64,000 nucleotides of DNA from an uncultured Oleiphilus sp. (GCA_913020045.1 CAJWBE010000001.1:62001-126000); one strand, 5' to 3'; counted from the first letter of the stretch, positions 9,540 through 19,271 are shown. The notes: generated from the letters alone by a model not told the origin. Made by a program: numbers and translations.

Positions 9540-9980
9540 CTAGCGCGCCATATAACGGTCGATAAAATCCGCTAACTTATCACTCAAGTGCATTTCAAAC
9601 TCGTCGAGGTCTTTGCCTACCATCGACAAATATTTCGCGGCTTGCCCATGACTTATTCTCTTTCCGACTAACTGATACTCCATTTCGGGCAAGGCCTTAT
9701 CGCTCCGAGGGGTAATATTCCAATTCACATAGTCGGCATCCAAACCTGCGATTTCTTGCTGCGCAAACTCGCAAAAGCCCACTATTTTGGTGTCCCCTGT
9801 CGGACCCAGGCAGCCAGGCTCTACACGGTACGTAACCGCGAGCTTTTTATCCTCGGGCAAAGATTTAGAATGACTCATGCATATACTCTCTTTTGCTAAC
9901 CAACATTTGTCTGACCCAATATGCGCCGCTTCCATTGCTGTTAGACCACATGGTACTAGGGATAGTAGGATAGATACCAA
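9540..9980 (-). CDS. Hypothetical exported protein
   Basis: A 146-aa protein I do not recognise. The N-terminus has a short hydrophobic stretch (VSILLSLVPCGLTAMEA) consistent with a Sec signal, and four to five Cys in the first 75 residues could form disulfides in the periplasm. The C-terminal third is helical and charged and ends DFIDRYMAR. The start is read as TTG at 9980, because a stop codon lies three codons upstream in frame; an ATG 15 codons further in would remove the signal. It is convergent with the LysE-type gene and stands alone. No motif gives a function. Confidence 0.6.
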   Translation of the reverse strand: MVSILLSLVPCGLTAMEAAHIGSDKCWLAKESICMSHSKSLPEDKKLAVTYRVEPGCLGPTGDTKIVGFCEFAQQEIAGLDADYVNWNITPRSDKALPEMEYQLVGKRISHGQAAKYLSMVGKDLDEFEMHLSDKLADFIDRYMAR

Positions 9981-10240
9981 GAATGTCTAACCAAACGAAC
10001 CCGTTTTAAGCACTTTTATTCATCAAACAGATCCTGCTCTCTTCAAGCTTACTCAATAGCCATCCAATCAAGCCGGCCACACCATAACCACATCAAACAC
10101 GCTTTGCTAACAGGGACCAGCCGCTATTTAGCGAAGATTACTTTACCTGTTAGAAGCATTACTATAGCAACCTCACGCGCATGATCCCCTACGGCTCATC
10201 GCGTCACTCTATTCATTAGTTAGGACTAGAACGCGCGACC
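9981..10240. other. Intergenic region upstream of trxC
   Basis: About 260 bp between the divergent hypothetical gene and trxC. I saw no open frame, strong hairpin or recognisable operator. It must hold the trxC promoter, but no sigma-70 hexamer pair stands out. Confidence 0.4.
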
Positions 10241-10678
10241 ATGACGACAACCAATGTTACCTGCCCAAAATGCAACGCAAAGAATCGTATTCCGAGTAAT
10301 CGCCTTGGGGACAAACCCAAGTGTGGCAAATGTAAATCTCCCGTTTTTTCAGGCAAAACTGTTGACCTTAGCCCCGCCAACGTAGCGGCAGTTCTCAACC
10401 ACAACGACCTACCGGTCCTTGTCGATTGTTGGGCTCCCTGGTGCGGCCCTTGCAAAACATTTGCACCAACGTTTGAACAAGCGGCACGCGAATTAGAACC
10501 GAAGCTGCGATTCGCTAAGTTAAACACCGAAGCGCAGCAAAGCATCGCGGGTCGCTGGAACATCCGCTCTATTCCGACACTGATTCTTTACCAAAATGGC
10601 AAAGAAATCGCGCGACAAGCGGGCGCCATGCCACTGGCTCAACTAAAGCAGTGGCTATCTCAAAATGGCATCGCCTAG
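10241..10678 (+). CDS. trxC: Thioredoxin 2 (TrxC)
   Basis: A 145-aa thioredoxin with the N-terminal zinc ribbon that separates TrxC from TrxA: Cys8-x2-Cys11 and Cys28-x2-Cys31. It is followed by a thioredoxin fold with the active site WCGPCK (Cys68, Cys71) and the cis-Pro segment RSIPTLILY. It reduces cytoplasmic protein disulfides, and in E. coli the family is induced under oxidative stress and is redox-tuned by zinc. Nine bases separate its stop from the GTG of the rluA-like gene, so the two are probably co-transcribed. Confidence 0.95.
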   Translation: MTTTNVTCPKCNAKNRIPSNRLGDKPKCGKCKSPVFSGKTVDLSPANVAAVLNHNDLPVLVDCWAPWCGPCKTFAPTFEQAARELEPKLRFAKLNTEAQQSIAGRWNIRSIPTLILYQNGKEIARQAGAMPLAQLKQWLSQNGIA

Positions 10679-10687
10679 TATCTACAA

Positions 10688-11377
10688 GTGTCGACAAATA
10701 ATACCATGCAAGCTCAACCAGACTCCTTTATCGCACCGCCATGTTTTGATGAGATCAAGATTCTCTATCAAGACAACTTCTTATTGCTGATCGAGAAGCC
10801 GTCAGGGCTGCTAAGTTTGTCTGGTAAAAACCCGCTAAACAAAGACTCCGTCCACTTTCGATTAGTTCAAGATTTCCCGAGCGCTACCCTGCCACACCGG
10901 CTAGATTTTGGCACATCAGGAATTATGGTGGTCGCGCTAAACAAGGCGACCAATGGACATATTGGAAAGCAGTTTCAAGCACGCTCAGTAAGTAAAACAT
11001 ATACCGCGTTGCTGCACGGCCATCTAATCCCAAACCAAGGTTGCATAGATTTCCCCATTGCTAAAGACGCAGAAAATTTCCCATTACAAAAAATCTGCCA
11101 TGAAACCGGGAAGCCGGCTCAATCCATCTATAAAGTCACGGAACGGCTTACCCAGCCGTTTGCGTCGCGCGTAGTTTTTACACCGCGCTCAGGTCGCACC
11201 CATCAACTCAGAATACACAGCCAGCAAATAGGCCATCCCATTTTAGGCTGCGATCTTTATGCTCACGATGAGGCGTTTAAGCTCGCATCACGCTTACTAT
11301 TACACGCATCAACTCTCGAGTTTGAACACCCTATCTACAATGAAAAAATCAAAGGCCACAGCGTCTGCCCCTTCTAA
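10688..11377 (+). CDS. rluA: RluA-family dual-specificity rRNA/tRNA pseudouridine synthase
   Basis: A 229-aa protein matching E. coli RluA over its whole length. Recognisable segments are ILYQD, KPSGLLS, the catalytic motif HRLDFGTSG (Asp73 from the GTG start), the CHETGKPAQS segment and GRTHQLRIHSQQIGHPILG. RluA makes pseudouridine in 23S rRNA and in certain tRNA anticodon stems. There is no N-terminal S4 domain, as expected for RluA rather than RluC/D. The start is GTG at 10688 or ATG at 10706; the upstream sequence does not decide. It sits directly behind trxC. Confidence 0.87.
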   Translation: MSTNNTMQAQPDSFIAPPCFDEIKILYQDNFLLLIEKPSGLLSLSGKNPLNKDSVHFRLVQDFPSATLPHRLDFGTSGIMVVALNKATNGHIGKQFQARSVSKTYTALLHGHLIPNQGCIDFPIAKDAENFPLQKICHETGKPAQSIYKVTERLTQPFASRVVFTPRSGRTHQLRIHSQQIGHPILGCDLYAHDEAFKLASRLLLHASTLEFEHPIYNEKIKGHSVCPF

Positions 11378-11403
11378 AATAATCCGGCCCAACTTACGAA
11401 TGG

Positions 11404-11931
11404 CTAAGAAGAGTAAATAGAACCAAAGAGCTCAAGGTGGGTGAGGTATACGCGCGTATCAAACTCAAGTTGGTGATAGTCGGGTTCCATATAAGAGCAT
11501 AATTTATAGAAGGCCTTGTTATGGTCTTTCTCACGCAAATGAGCCAATTCATGAACACAAATCATCCTCAACAATGCCGGTGGGGCATCTTGAAAAATGG
11601 CACCAATTCGAATTTCATTCTTCGTTTTTAACTTCCCACCTTGCACCCGAGAAATTTGCGTATGAAGGCCAAGTGCTTGATTAACGATGTGAATTTTATC
11701 GTCATAGATCGCTTTGCTAATAGGCGGTGATTGCTTCAAATAACGGTTTTTTAGCATCTGTACATACTCATACAAAGCTTTGTTGTTGCGCACATCGTGA
11801 CGCTCAGGGTAACGCTTAGATAAGAATTCCCCCAAGCGCTCTTCCGCAACTAAACGCGCCACTTGCCCAACGATTTCTGGCGAGTAACCCTTTAAGTAAG
11901 GTAAGGAGGGGGAAGAGCTTGGGGTGACCAT
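11404..11931 (-). CDS. ygjP: YgjP-like metallohydrolase
   Basis: A 175-aa protein collinear with E. coli YgjP: LxxKRYPxxHD, PPIxKxxYDxKIH, ALGLHTxxSRVQGGKLK and the zinc motif VHELAHLREKDH (His127, Glu128, His131) followed by MEPDYHQLEFDTR. The fold is that of SprT/wss-type minimal zinc peptidases (DUF45). The E. coli protein has been linked to UTP pyrophosphatase activity rather than proteolysis, so the true substrate is open. It is a single gene, convergent with rluA. Confidence 0.88.
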   Translation of the reverse strand: MVTPSSSPSLPYLKGYSPEIVGQVARLVAEERLGEFLSKRYPERHDVRNNKALYEYVQMLKNRYLKQSPPISKAIYDDKIHIVNQALGLHTQISRVQGGKLKTKNEIRIGAIFQDAPPALLRMICVHELAHLREKDHNKAFYKLCSYMEPDYHQLEFDTRVYLTHLELFGSIYSS

Positions 11932-12009
11932 GCTTTAAGAAACTACCTTTAGAGAACGCGTTAATGGTAACAGGATAAGAATATGGTACAGGCGTAAAAA
12001 GCTATTGGC

Positions 12010-12843
12010 CTAATCAATCACCCTCGCCTCGCCCGACACATTTATACTAGATCCAACTTCGCTCTCATACGAAACCAGAAGACGTGACGGCTGCCCCATA
12101 TCCTCACCCTGCATCACCTCAAAGTGTTTATCACCATCCCATGCTATATCCCGTAGATAACCGGCAAACGCCGCCGCAGCGGCACCTGTCGCCGGGTCTT
12201 CATAAACCCCGCCTGGCGGAAAGGGGTTTCTCGAGTGGAACTTCTGGCGCGAGGCCATCGTCAGAATATTTATCGTAACCAGCGACTCTTCAGACATCAC
12301 ACTCTTGAGTGACTCAAAATCGTATTGAAGCGATGCCAGCGTCTCTCGATCCTGTAACACCAGAATCATGTGCTTAGCCCCGGCAGATGCAAACCGCACG
12401 GGAAATAAGGGATTGAGAGCTTCTCGGCTCAAACCCATTATCGTTAAAACCCGTTCAACATATTCGGCCGGCGCTGGTTCAGAGAATGTCGCTGGCGAGT
12501 TTAATGACACAAAACTGCCACGGTGCTCTATATGCTCAACGCTAACATCGATGCTGCCATCATTGAGAAAGAAGACATATTGTCCCTGCCCGTGCAGCTC
12601 ACCTAGCACATAGCCAGCCGCGATCGTGGCATGGCCACAAAACGGCACTTCCATTTCAGGAGCGAAATAACGAACCCGCCATCCACCATCGTATGGCTGA
12701 AGAAACGCTGTTTCAGAATAGCCTACGTCTTTTGCGATGCGCAGCATGTCGCCATCACTGGGCATGACGTCACTCACCACAACACCCGCTGGGTTGCCTC
12801 CCTTGTTCTCATAAGAAAAAGCCGAAACTCTATGTATTTTCAT
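12010..12843 (-). CDS. PhzF-family isomerase/epimerase
   Basis: About 277 aa from the Met of MKIHRVSAF, which matches where PhzF proteins start; two earlier Mets would add 8 residues. The duplicated diaminopimelate-epimerase-like fold is indicated by GGNPAGVVVSD (the conserved Glu of many members is replaced in this segment), YSETAFL, FCGHATIAAGYVL and EDPATGAAAAAFAGYL near the C-terminus. PhzF itself isomerises a phenazine precursor, but most family members have unknown substrates, and no phenazine genes are nearby. It is a stand-alone gene. Confidence 0.87.
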   Translation of the reverse strand: MKIHRVSAFSYENKGGNPAGVVVSDVMPSDGDMLRIAKDVGYSETAFLQPYDGGWRVRYFAPEMEVPFCGHATIAAGYVLGELHGQGQYVFFLNDGSIDVSVEHIEHRGSFVSLNSPATFSEPAPAEYVERVLTIMGLSREALNPLFPVRFASAGAKHMILVLQDRETLASLQYDFESLKSVMSEESLVTINILTMASRQKFHSRNPFPPGGVYEDPATGAAAAAFAGYLRDIAWDGDKHFEVMQGEDMGQPSRLLVSYESEVGSSINVSGEARVID

Positions 12844-12867
12844 GCCCACACCCATTGCGATCATCAC

Positions 12868-13338
12868 TATCCATTTACGCTATGCCTAAATGCTGACTGG
12901 ATAATTTAGGGCGCTTGCCTTTATAGGTCCAGCGCTATTTCACATTCGGGTGGCATACTGAAAAAAGAAATACTTCGCCCTGTTCCAACGGGTAATCACT
13001 ATCGAGAGCTTGGACAACAGCGCCCTTAGCCTCGCTCACTCTGCATTTCGTGCAGCGCGGGCTAAGGTGAGCACAAAGAGTAGACCAATCGTGGCTCCCA
13101 ACAGTTGTAGCTCCAAAGACTTCACGCCCCCTTTCTTCAATAAGAGTTATTGAAGAGTTAGTGTCATCTTCGACTAGAAAAGTTCCACTTTTATTGTGTG
13201 TTGCTGAGGGTCTGACTTAAATCAGTAAGAAAAAAAGGAAGAACGAAATAGAGTGCTCGGCACAGAACGCTAACACTCACCGTGAGCGTCTAGCGTTCCT
13301 CGCGAAACCGAGTTAGAAAGTGTGAAAGTTCGTGGCCA
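12868..13338. other. Intergenic region between PhzF-like gene and rhlE, no convincing gene
   Basis: About 470 bp with only short frames on either strand, none with coding-like composition. It holds the long inverted repeat at 13265-13298. A purine-rich stretch lies near 13220-13250. Confidence 0.45.
13265..13298. repeat. Near-perfect long inverted repeat after rhlE
   Basis: The arms begin GAACGCTA and end TAGCGTTC, and pairing continues inward through CTCAC/GTGAG to a loop of about 3 nt. One base is bulged and one pair is G-U. It lies about 40 bp past the rhlE stop, but neither strand has a U-run after it. It may be a Rho-independent-like terminator lacking the tail, or an RNA-stabilising or REP-like element. 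Confidence 0.5.
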
Positions 13339-14712
13339 CTATGACGATGATTCAGAACGACGACGAGGCCTGCGTGATCGAGCAGCTTGGCTATCTCCAG
13401 AGCCTGTATTTCGAGACGCCCCCTGAGGTCGCGCACTCTGTCCACCAGACTTTGTTTTATTGCGAGAGCTGCCGGTATCAGAACGGTTACCATCTTTGTG
13501 CTCCGTTCTTGGCGGACGCGCTTTCTTCGGTTTCTTGGCCTTAATAGGTTTCAAGTCAGTTGGCGATTCGGGTACCTTTACCTTTGGCTCGAACCCCGGA
13601 AGCACTTTGCGTGGTAATACTTTTTGGATCAGTCGCTCAATGCCATGCAAATCTTTAAACTCTTCAGCACACACCAAAGACACCGCTTCGCCCAACGCGC
13701 CGGCTCTTCCTGTGCGACCAATTCGGTGTACATAGTCTTCTGCAACATTTGGCAGCTCAAAGTTCACCACATGTGGCAACTGATCAATATCAATACCGCG
13801 CGCTGCGATATCGGTGGCAACCAGCACTTGAACGTCATTCGTTTTAAAATTTGCCAGCGCGCGAGTACGTGCGCCCTGACTTTTATTCCCATGAATAGCC
13901 GCCGCCGAAATACCCGCTTTTTCGAGCTTACCTGCTAGACGGTTTGCACCATGCTTCGTGCGTGAAAAAACCAACACCTGAAACCAGTTATTGTCTTTTA
14001 TTAGCTTTATCAAGGCATCTGATTTTCGCGTTTTATCAACAGGTATCACGCTCTGCTCAATGGTGCCCGCCGTTGAGTTTCTGGGTGCTACGGATATTTC
14101 TACCGGATTATTCACCAAACCTTTTGCCAGGTCGCGAATCTCAGGTGAAAAGGTGGCTGAAAACAGCAAGTTCTGGCGCTGTTTAGGCAAGAAGCTAATG
14201 ATCTTTTTGATGTCTCGAATAAAGCCCATGTCAAGCATTCTGTCCGCTTCATCTAATACAAGAATTTCCAAGTCATCAAACTTCAGTGCATTGTTTTCAT
14301 AAAGATCGAGTAAGCGCCCAGGGGTTGCGACCAGGACATCAACACCTTTGCGCAACTGCATCATCTGGGGGTTTATCTTAACGCCACCAAATACTACCGC
14401 CGACCTCATATCTTGGTATTTACCGTATAGCGAAACACTCTCGGCAACCTGCGCGGCCAACTCCCTAGTCGGTGTCAGTACCAATGCACGTACTTGGTTC
14501 GCGCGTGGACGCGGGCCCTTTTGAAGCCGCTCAAGAATAGGCAAGGTAAACCCTGCCGTTTTGCCTGTCCCAGTCTGGGCGGCAGCCATCACATCTCGCC
14601 CTTCCAACACAGCAGGGATTGCCTGCGCTTGAATAGGAGAAGGAGTGTCGTAGCCTTGTGCGGATACGGCTTTTAAAAGTACGTCGGAAAGACCAAGGGA
14701 TTGAAAACTCAT
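13339..14712 (-). CDS. rhlE: DEAD-box ATP-dependent RNA helicase, RhlE type
   Basis: 457 aa from MSFQSLGLS, the canonical RhlE start, with AGG 7 nt upstream; a longer frame begins at 14790 but adds a non-homologous leader. Both RecA domains are present: Q motif, AQTGTGKT (45-52), PTRELA, DEAD (154-157), SAT, ARGID and [10 protein letters not shown]. The last ~80 residues are a basic, disordered tail rich in Lys, Arg, Ser and Pro, as in RhlE proteins, which probably binds RNA. Role: ribosome assembly and RNA remodelling, often at low temperature. It is a single transcription unit. Confidence 0.93.
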   Translation of the reverse strand: MSFQSLGLSDVLLKAVSAQGYDTPSPIQAQAIPAVLEGRDVMAAAQTGTGKTAGFTLPILERLQKGPRPRANQVRALVLTPTRELAAQVAESVSLYGKYQDMRSAVVFGGVKINPQMMQLRKGVDVLVATPGRLLDLYENNALKFDDLEILVLDEADRMLDMGFIRDIKKIISFLPKQRQNLLFSATFSPEIRDLAKGLVNNPVEISVAPRNSTAGTIEQSVIPVDKTRKSDALIKLIKDNNWFQVLVFSRTKHGANRLAGKLEKAGISAAAIHGNKSQGARTRALANFKTNDVQVLVATDIAARGIDIDQLPHVVNFELPNVAEDYVHRIGRTGRAGALGEAVSLVCAEEFKDLHGIERLIQKVLPRKVLPGFEPKVKVPESPTDLKPIKAKKPKKARPPRTEHKDGNRSDTGSSRNKTKSGGQSARPQGASRNTGSGDSQAARSRRPRRRSESSS

Positions 14713-14956
14713 GAAAGTGCCTGTTTGTGAAGAGGCGCAAGTATATAGACTAAGTTGAACCACGGATACTGTCCGATTCAGCCCAGCCATTGCCTCTTAG
14801 TTATATCTCTGTTTCAATCAGAAGACGAATGTTCGATTACGCCATCGTCATGGCAAAAAACGCGTTACGTTTAGTAGAGCTATCCCTTAAGGCAAGCGCC
14901 TAATGGAGTCTTCAGACGGCACAATAGCTAGCACCATTTGTTAACGGAGTCTCTTA

Positions 14957-15913
14957 ATGTTCAACCACCGCTCTACTGCAGAAGAAGTAACCGAAGGTCT
15001 TGACCTAACAGGTCTCAATATTGTGATTACTGGGGTCAATTCTGGCTTAGGCTTCGAAACTATGCGAGTGCTTGCCAAACGTGGCGCGCATATCATTGCC
15101 TTGGCACGAAACTTAGAAAAGGCAAAAGCGGCCTGCGCTCAAATAGAAGGCGAAACCACACCACTCGCTTGCGAGCTCAGCGATATGGAATCCGTCGCGA
15201 ATTGTGCTCTGAACATTCAAGATCTGAATATCAATATCGACCGATTAATTTGTAATGCAGGCGTCATGGCACTCCCTGAACTCTCGGTTAAAAGCGGGCT
15301 CGAAATGCAGTTCCTTTGCAACCACATGGGCCACTTTCTGTTGATCAACCTTCTCACGAAACAATTAATTGACGCCAACCAAGCAAGGGTCGTTATCCTC
15401 TCAAGCATGGCACACCGTTATTCAGTAAAAGGCGGCATTGATTTTTCTAACTTAGATGGCAAGCATGGCTACAACGACTGGAAGTTTTATGGTCAAGCAA
15501 AGCTCGCCAACCTACTGTGCGCCGTCACCATGCACGATAAGTTGATCGACTCTGGCGTGATGGTCAATTCATTGCATCCAGGCGTTATCAATACTAATTT
15601 AGGTCGCAACCTTGGCGGGGTATTGGGTAAAGTAATGTCCCTACCCGGTATTAGTCGGATCATGCAATGGGGCGGTGGAAAGTCTATCGCCCAAGGTGCT
15701 GCGACTACCTGTTATGTCTCCACTCACCCTAGCCTGAAAGGCGTTAGTGGGAAATATTTTAGCGACTGCCACGTCGCTAGAACCTCTCGTCATGGCCAAG
15801 ATGAAGCATTAGCCGAGAAGCTTTGGCGTTATTCCAATGAATACCTCGCTGAATATTTGTCGAAGAAAACGTCAAATACCAAAGTCTCGGACCGAGAACT
15901 CACTCAGGCCTAA
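14957..15913 (+). CDS. Short-chain dehydrogenase/reductase, retinol-dehydrogenase-like
   Basis: A 318-aa classical SDR. The Rossmann motif TGVNSGLG is near residues 22-29, NAGV near 97-100, the catalytic Ser is in VVILSSMAHRYS, and the catalytic Tyr-x3-Lys is in YGQAKLANLL (about 178-187). The PGVINTNL loop follows. The pattern is that of the WW-domain oxidoreductase/retinol dehydrogenase subfamily, with an ~40-aa C-terminal extension. The substrate is unknown, probably a lipophilic alcohol or ketone. The next gene (DUF445) lies 76 bp downstream on the same strand. Confidence 0.88.
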   Translation: MFNHRSTAEEVTEGLDLTGLNIVITGVNSGLGFETMRVLAKRGAHIIALARNLEKAKAACAQIEGETTPLACELSDMESVANCALNIQDLNINIDRLICNAGVMALPELSVKSGLEMQFLCNHMGHFLLINLLTKQLIDANQARVVILSSMAHRYSVKGGIDFSNLDGKHGYNDWKFYGQAKLANLLCAVTMHDKLIDSGVMVNSLHPGVINTNLGRNLGGVLGKVMSLPGISRIMQWGGGKSIAQGAATTCYVSTHPSLKGVSGKYFSDCHVARTSRHGQDEALAEKLWRYSNEYLAEYLSKKTSNTKVSDRELTQA

Positions 15914-15989
15914 GTACAACTTCAACAACAAGTTAAAATAACGCCGCTAAGACGAATACTGACTAACTACACACAAAGGTAAGATCACC

Positions 15990-17216
15990 ATGGCATTGGA
16001 CTGGGCCGAGCTACTGCGCTTCGCAAGCATTCCCGTTATCGCAGGCTTGGTCGGTTGGATCACCAATTGGGTTGCCATTCAGTTAACGTTCTACCCAACA
16101 CGCTTCGTCGGCATTAAGCCCATTTTTGGCTGGCAAGGGATCATCCCATCGAAAGCGCGAAAAATGGCTGAAATCTGCGTTGACTCGACACTTTCAAGAA
16201 TTGGCACTGTGTCAGAGATCATAGAGCAAATGGACCCGCACTCCATCGGTGAACATATCCTGCACACCGCAGAGCCCAGAGTGGAGGAACTCGTGGATGA
16301 GATCATGCTGGCGCGTCATCCGACACTTTGGCAAAACCTACCGAAACAAGTAAAGAAAATTGCCTATGATCGGGTCGCGCACGAGCTCCCTCACACAATC
16401 GAATCCTTAGTCGATGAAATTAGTCCAAAAATAGAAACCTTGTTCGACCTTAAAGAAATGATTGTCGAGCACTTAGAGCAGGACAAACAGCTGCTTAATC
16501 GTCTTTTCTTAGAATGCGGCGAACAAGAGTTTCGTTTTATTATTAAAAGCGGCCTGTGGTTTGGTTTCTTGTTTGGTCTCGTGCAACTTGGCCTTTGGTA
16601 CTTGTATCCAAACCCTTGGATACTTCCGGTTTGTGGATTCTTAGTCGGATGGGCCACCAACTGGGTAGCGCTCAATATGATTTTTAGACCGGTCGAACCG
16701 ACCAAAGTGCTAGGTATCACACTGCATGGCTTGTTTCTCAAGCGACAGAGTGAAGTATCAGAAACTTTCTGCACATTGATTACCGACGAAATTCTTACCG
16801 TCCACCAAATTGCTAACGCCATGCTATCTGGCCCTCATGCATCGCGCACGCGTGGCATTATTCAACGACACTTTGAAAACTTAGTCGATGATGCGGCCGG
16901 TGCCATCAAGCCAATTGCCCAAGTGGCCTTAGGGCCAGATAGCTTTGCGCAACTAAAGAGTGATACGGGGCTAAAAGCTATCAATTTATCGAGAGAAACG
17001 CTGCAAGATCAGCTCTTCAATCAGCAGAGAGCTCAAGTGGTGAAAGGGATCATGTCCGAGCGTATGAAAGCCCTCCCATCTAGTGAGTTTCAAGACTTGT
17101 TAAGACCCTGCTTTCAAGAAGACGAATTAAAACTGATTCTAATTGGTGGTTTGCTGGGTGCGGGCGCAGGACTAGCGCAGCTGATTTATGTCTTCGGGAT
17201 TAGCCTGATCGCATAA
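15990..17216 (+). CDS. DUF445 family membrane protein
   Basis: A 408-aa protein with paired membrane-associated motifs at both ends. ...GLVGWITNWVAIQLTFYPTRF at about residues 18-38 is echoed by VGWATNWVALNMIFRPVEP at about 226-244, an internal duplication typical of DUF445. A hydrophobic segment closes the C-terminus (LILIGGLLGAGAGLAQLIYVFGISLIA). The intervening regions are helical. The family has no firm function; the architecture suggests an inner-membrane protein with cytoplasmic or periplasmic helical domains. AAGGTAAG upstream supports the ATG. Confidence 0.85.
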   Translation: MALDWAELLRFASIPVIAGLVGWITNWVAIQLTFYPTRFVGIKPIFGWQGIIPSKARKMAEICVDSTLSRIGTVSEIIEQMDPHSIGEHILHTAEPRVEELVDEIMLARHPTLWQNLPKQVKKIAYDRVAHELPHTIESLVDEISPKIETLFDLKEMIVEHLEQDKQLLNRLFLECGEQEFRFIIKSGLWFGFLFGLVQLGLWYLYPNPWILPVCGFLVGWATNWVALNMIFRPVEPTKVLGITLHGLFLKRQSEVSETFCTLITDEILTVHQIANAMLSGPHASRTRGIIQRHFENLVDDAAGAIKPIAQVALGPDSFAQLKSDTGLKAINLSRETLQDQLFNQQRAQVVKGIMSERMKALPSSEFQDLLRPCFQEDELKLILIGGLLGAGAGLAQLIYVFGISLIA

Positions 17217-17255
17217 TCAATTGGCATGCCAAAAAAGTCTCATATTCGTGAGGTT

Positions 17256-18029
17256 TTATTGGCCCAAATAACGCTGAACAATCTGTTGATATGAGCCATC
17301 ATCGTGCATTCCCTTTAGCGCATCGGCAAAACGCTCAACCAAGGCCGGATCCGTTTGTTTACTGAATGCTAGGTAGTATCCTTCTGGCGACAATTCCTTG
17401 AGAAAAAAGGCGCGCGACAACTCTTTAGAGGGGTCTAAGCCTTTCTTCAACACGACGTCATGCGCTCGCAATTCATTCATCGCCCAAAAATCGATGCGGC
17501 CTAACTTTAACAGGTCAAATAAGCGGCCATAGTCATAAATACTGATCAGGTTTTTATCCATCAGAAAACCTTTCTCTAGCAGGTATTGCTCGCGAACAGT
17601 CTTAGGAAATGTGCCCACACGATATCGCTTAGCCTGTTCCAAAGAATCTAGCTTAAGCTCGTCACGCTCGGGTCGAGAAAAAAGATAAAAGCGGGCGGGA
17701 GCGATCACACCAACCCACTGAAACAAGGACTCCCGTGAGTGATTTCGGCCAATACTAAATATCGCGGTATTGGGTTTGTCCTTCGCTAAGCTATATGCGC
17801 GCAACCAAGGGTACAGCTGGATATCATATTCAACGGAACCAACACGGCGCGCCATTTCTTTAACGACATCAACACTCAGCCCACGAATCTCGCCATCCTG
17901 GGCATAGTTATACGGGGGGAACTCTTCAGTAACGATCGTTAGGTGCGACGACTCATGGGCCAACGCTGCACAAGCACAGCAAAACCAAACCAACGCCGTT
18001 ATGAATCTATAAATTTTCATGGTCTGCAC
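17256..18029 (-). CDS. Periplasmic solute-binding protein, family 3 (amino-acid type)
   Basis: A 257-aa protein with a cleavable signal peptide (hydrophobic residues 8-24, ending ALA-H). The SBP_bac_3 fold is suggested by TEEFPPYNYAQDGEIRGLSVDVVKEMARRVG near the mature N-terminus, followed by a YPWLRAY segment, YRVGTFPKTVREQYL and the C-terminal SYQQIVQRYLGQ. There is no adjacent ABC permease or ATPase and no attached kinase or cyclase, so this is one of the orphan family-3 proteins common in marine gammaproteobacteria. Such orphans may act as sensors or scavengers. The ligand is unknown. Confidence 0.85.
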   Translation of the reverse strand: MQTMKIYRFITALVWFCCACAALAHESSHLTIVTEEFPPYNYAQDGEIRGLSVDVVKEMARRVGSVEYDIQLYPWLRAYSLAKDKPNTAIFSIGRNHSRESLFQWVGVIAPARFYLFSRPERDELKLDSLEQAKRYRVGTFPKTVREQYLLEKGFLMDKNLISIYDYGRLFDLLKLGRIDFWAMNELRAHDVVLKKGLDPSKELSRAFFLKELSPEGYYLAFSKQTDPALVERFADALKGMHDDGSYQQIVQRYLGQ

Positions 18030-18135
18030 CCTAAACTAGCGCCAGATAACAGGCGACTGCTAGTCAAGCAGTATAGACCATTAACATCACAATCGGCTGA
18101 CCTAAAAACCATCTAGGGTCAGCAGGCAACGTCAA

Positions 18136-18549
18136 CTAAGCGTCAACATCATCAACGTCTGACTGGCCAGACATTCGCCGGCGAATATGCGACCAGCTCA
18201 TTCCAATCGTCAGCACGCCTGCGATAAAGAACTCAAGCAACCATACAAATGCACTGGTGTTGTCCAAACTGATTAAACCTAGGTCAACCAGCGCCCAAAT
18301 TACGACGCCAATAAATACCGCTGCCAGCGATAAGCCAATCGGCCCCAACGACCGAAGGGTTGCTCTAATATAGATCACCCAAGCGATCACCAGCACAATC
18401 CCCCCAAGCGCCAGCCAAGGGGTTGGTTCCGCAATGGTATTCACTAACCAGTGTGCATAAGAGTAGCCACTCGGGTTGTAACTAAACAAGACTAGCAGCA
18501 AGGCAAACAAGAAACGCAGTGCAATACCGCCAGATGAAATAGAGTTCAT
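18136..18549 (-). CDS. DUF6524-like small integral membrane protein
   Basis: 137 aa with four predicted membrane helices (about residues 9-25, 42-62, 70-92 and 99-120), a basic cytoplasmic HIRRRM segment, and an acidic Asp-rich tail. The N-terminal ...LLVLFSYNPSGYSYAHWL motif recalls DUF6524 proteins. No catalytic residues are visible, and function is unknown. It stands alone between the binding protein and the dioxygenase. Confidence 0.78.
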   Translation of the reverse strand: MNSISSGGIALRFLFALLLVLFSYNPSGYSYAHWLVNTIAEPTPWLALGGIVLVIAWVIYIRATLRSLGPIGLSLAAVFIGVVIWALVDLGLISLDNTSAFVWLLEFFIAGVLTIGMSWSHIRRRMSGQSDVDDVDA

Positions 18550-18647
18550 TGAGATGCCTCGATAGGGAATGAAATAAACGCGCTCATACTACCAAGCTTG
18601 GGGAAATCCTAACAAGTCAGTCTTAAGCGAAAAACAAAGATAAGGAT

Positions 18648-19271
18648 TTAGCGCGAAGGGTCGGCACCGCCATGTTCGCTTCCGTTCACTCGAAACCAAC
18701 CAGCGATACTATGTCGATGAGCACTGGCGGGCAGCACTTCATGAGGAAACTCCTCACTCAAAAATAGCACCACAGTGCCCCGCTCGGGTAGCACCCGAAT
18801 CAATTCTCTATCCTCATCAGAGTAGATAACCAGCTCCCCACCCCATGCCCGATGCCATTCGTCATTAAGGTAGGTCACGCAAGACAATATCCGGTTCGAC
18901 TGTCCTTTGAAGGCATCTCTATGCTTTTCATAGTGCGCACCCGGAGCATAATGAGCGAAATGACTTTCGAACGAAAACAAGCCTAAATAAAGAGCGCGAT
19001 TAAGGTATAGCTGAAGCGCCGCCATCATCTCTGCCCACTCGCGCTCCGCGCCATCATCACCCTCAATCCAAACAATCTGATCACTTCGAACCGTCGTGTC
19101 CAGACTGTGCTCGCCTTTTCGTCCAGTACCCGCTAAGCGATAGTCACTTCGACTATTCGCCAAGTCTGATAAGGCATTGGATAGCCCTTGGGGCAAAGCG
19201 TCACGAAGAATACAGAACCCAGAGGTTCGCAATTCGGACGCAATCAATTCAAGCTGCTGGTCAGTAAACAT
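18648..19271 (-). CDS. 2-oxoglutarate/Fe(II)-dependent oxygenase, prolyl-hydroxylase-like
   Basis: A 207-aa double-stranded beta-helix oxygenase. The iron triad is HRD (His117, Asp119) with distal His177 in EEFPHEV, and the 2-oxoglutarate-binding basic residue is Arg186 (SAHRHSIAGWF). The segment NRILSCVTYLNDEW...GGELVIY is diagnostic of SM-20/PHD-like bacterial hydroxylases. The family hydroxylates prolyl residues; bacterial relatives act on translation factors such as EF-Tu. The substrate here is inferred only. It is a single gene, upstream of the isocitrate dehydrogenase terminator. Confidence 0.87.
   Translation of the reverse strand: MFTDQQLELIASELRTSGFCILRDALPQGLSNALSDLANSRSDYRLAGTGRKGEHSLDTTVRSDQIVWIEGDDGAEREWAEMMAALQLYLNRALYLGLFSFESHFAHYAPGAHYEKHRDAFKGQSNRILSCVTYLNDEWHRAWGGELVIYSDEDRELIRVLPERGTVVLFLSEEFPHEVLPASAHRHSIAGWFRVNGSEHGGADPSR

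Noticed and set aside
17221-17232. TTGGCATGCCAA palindrome after the DUF445 gene as a terminator
   Set aside because: It has no loop, and the A-run after it on the plus strand is the wrong polarity.
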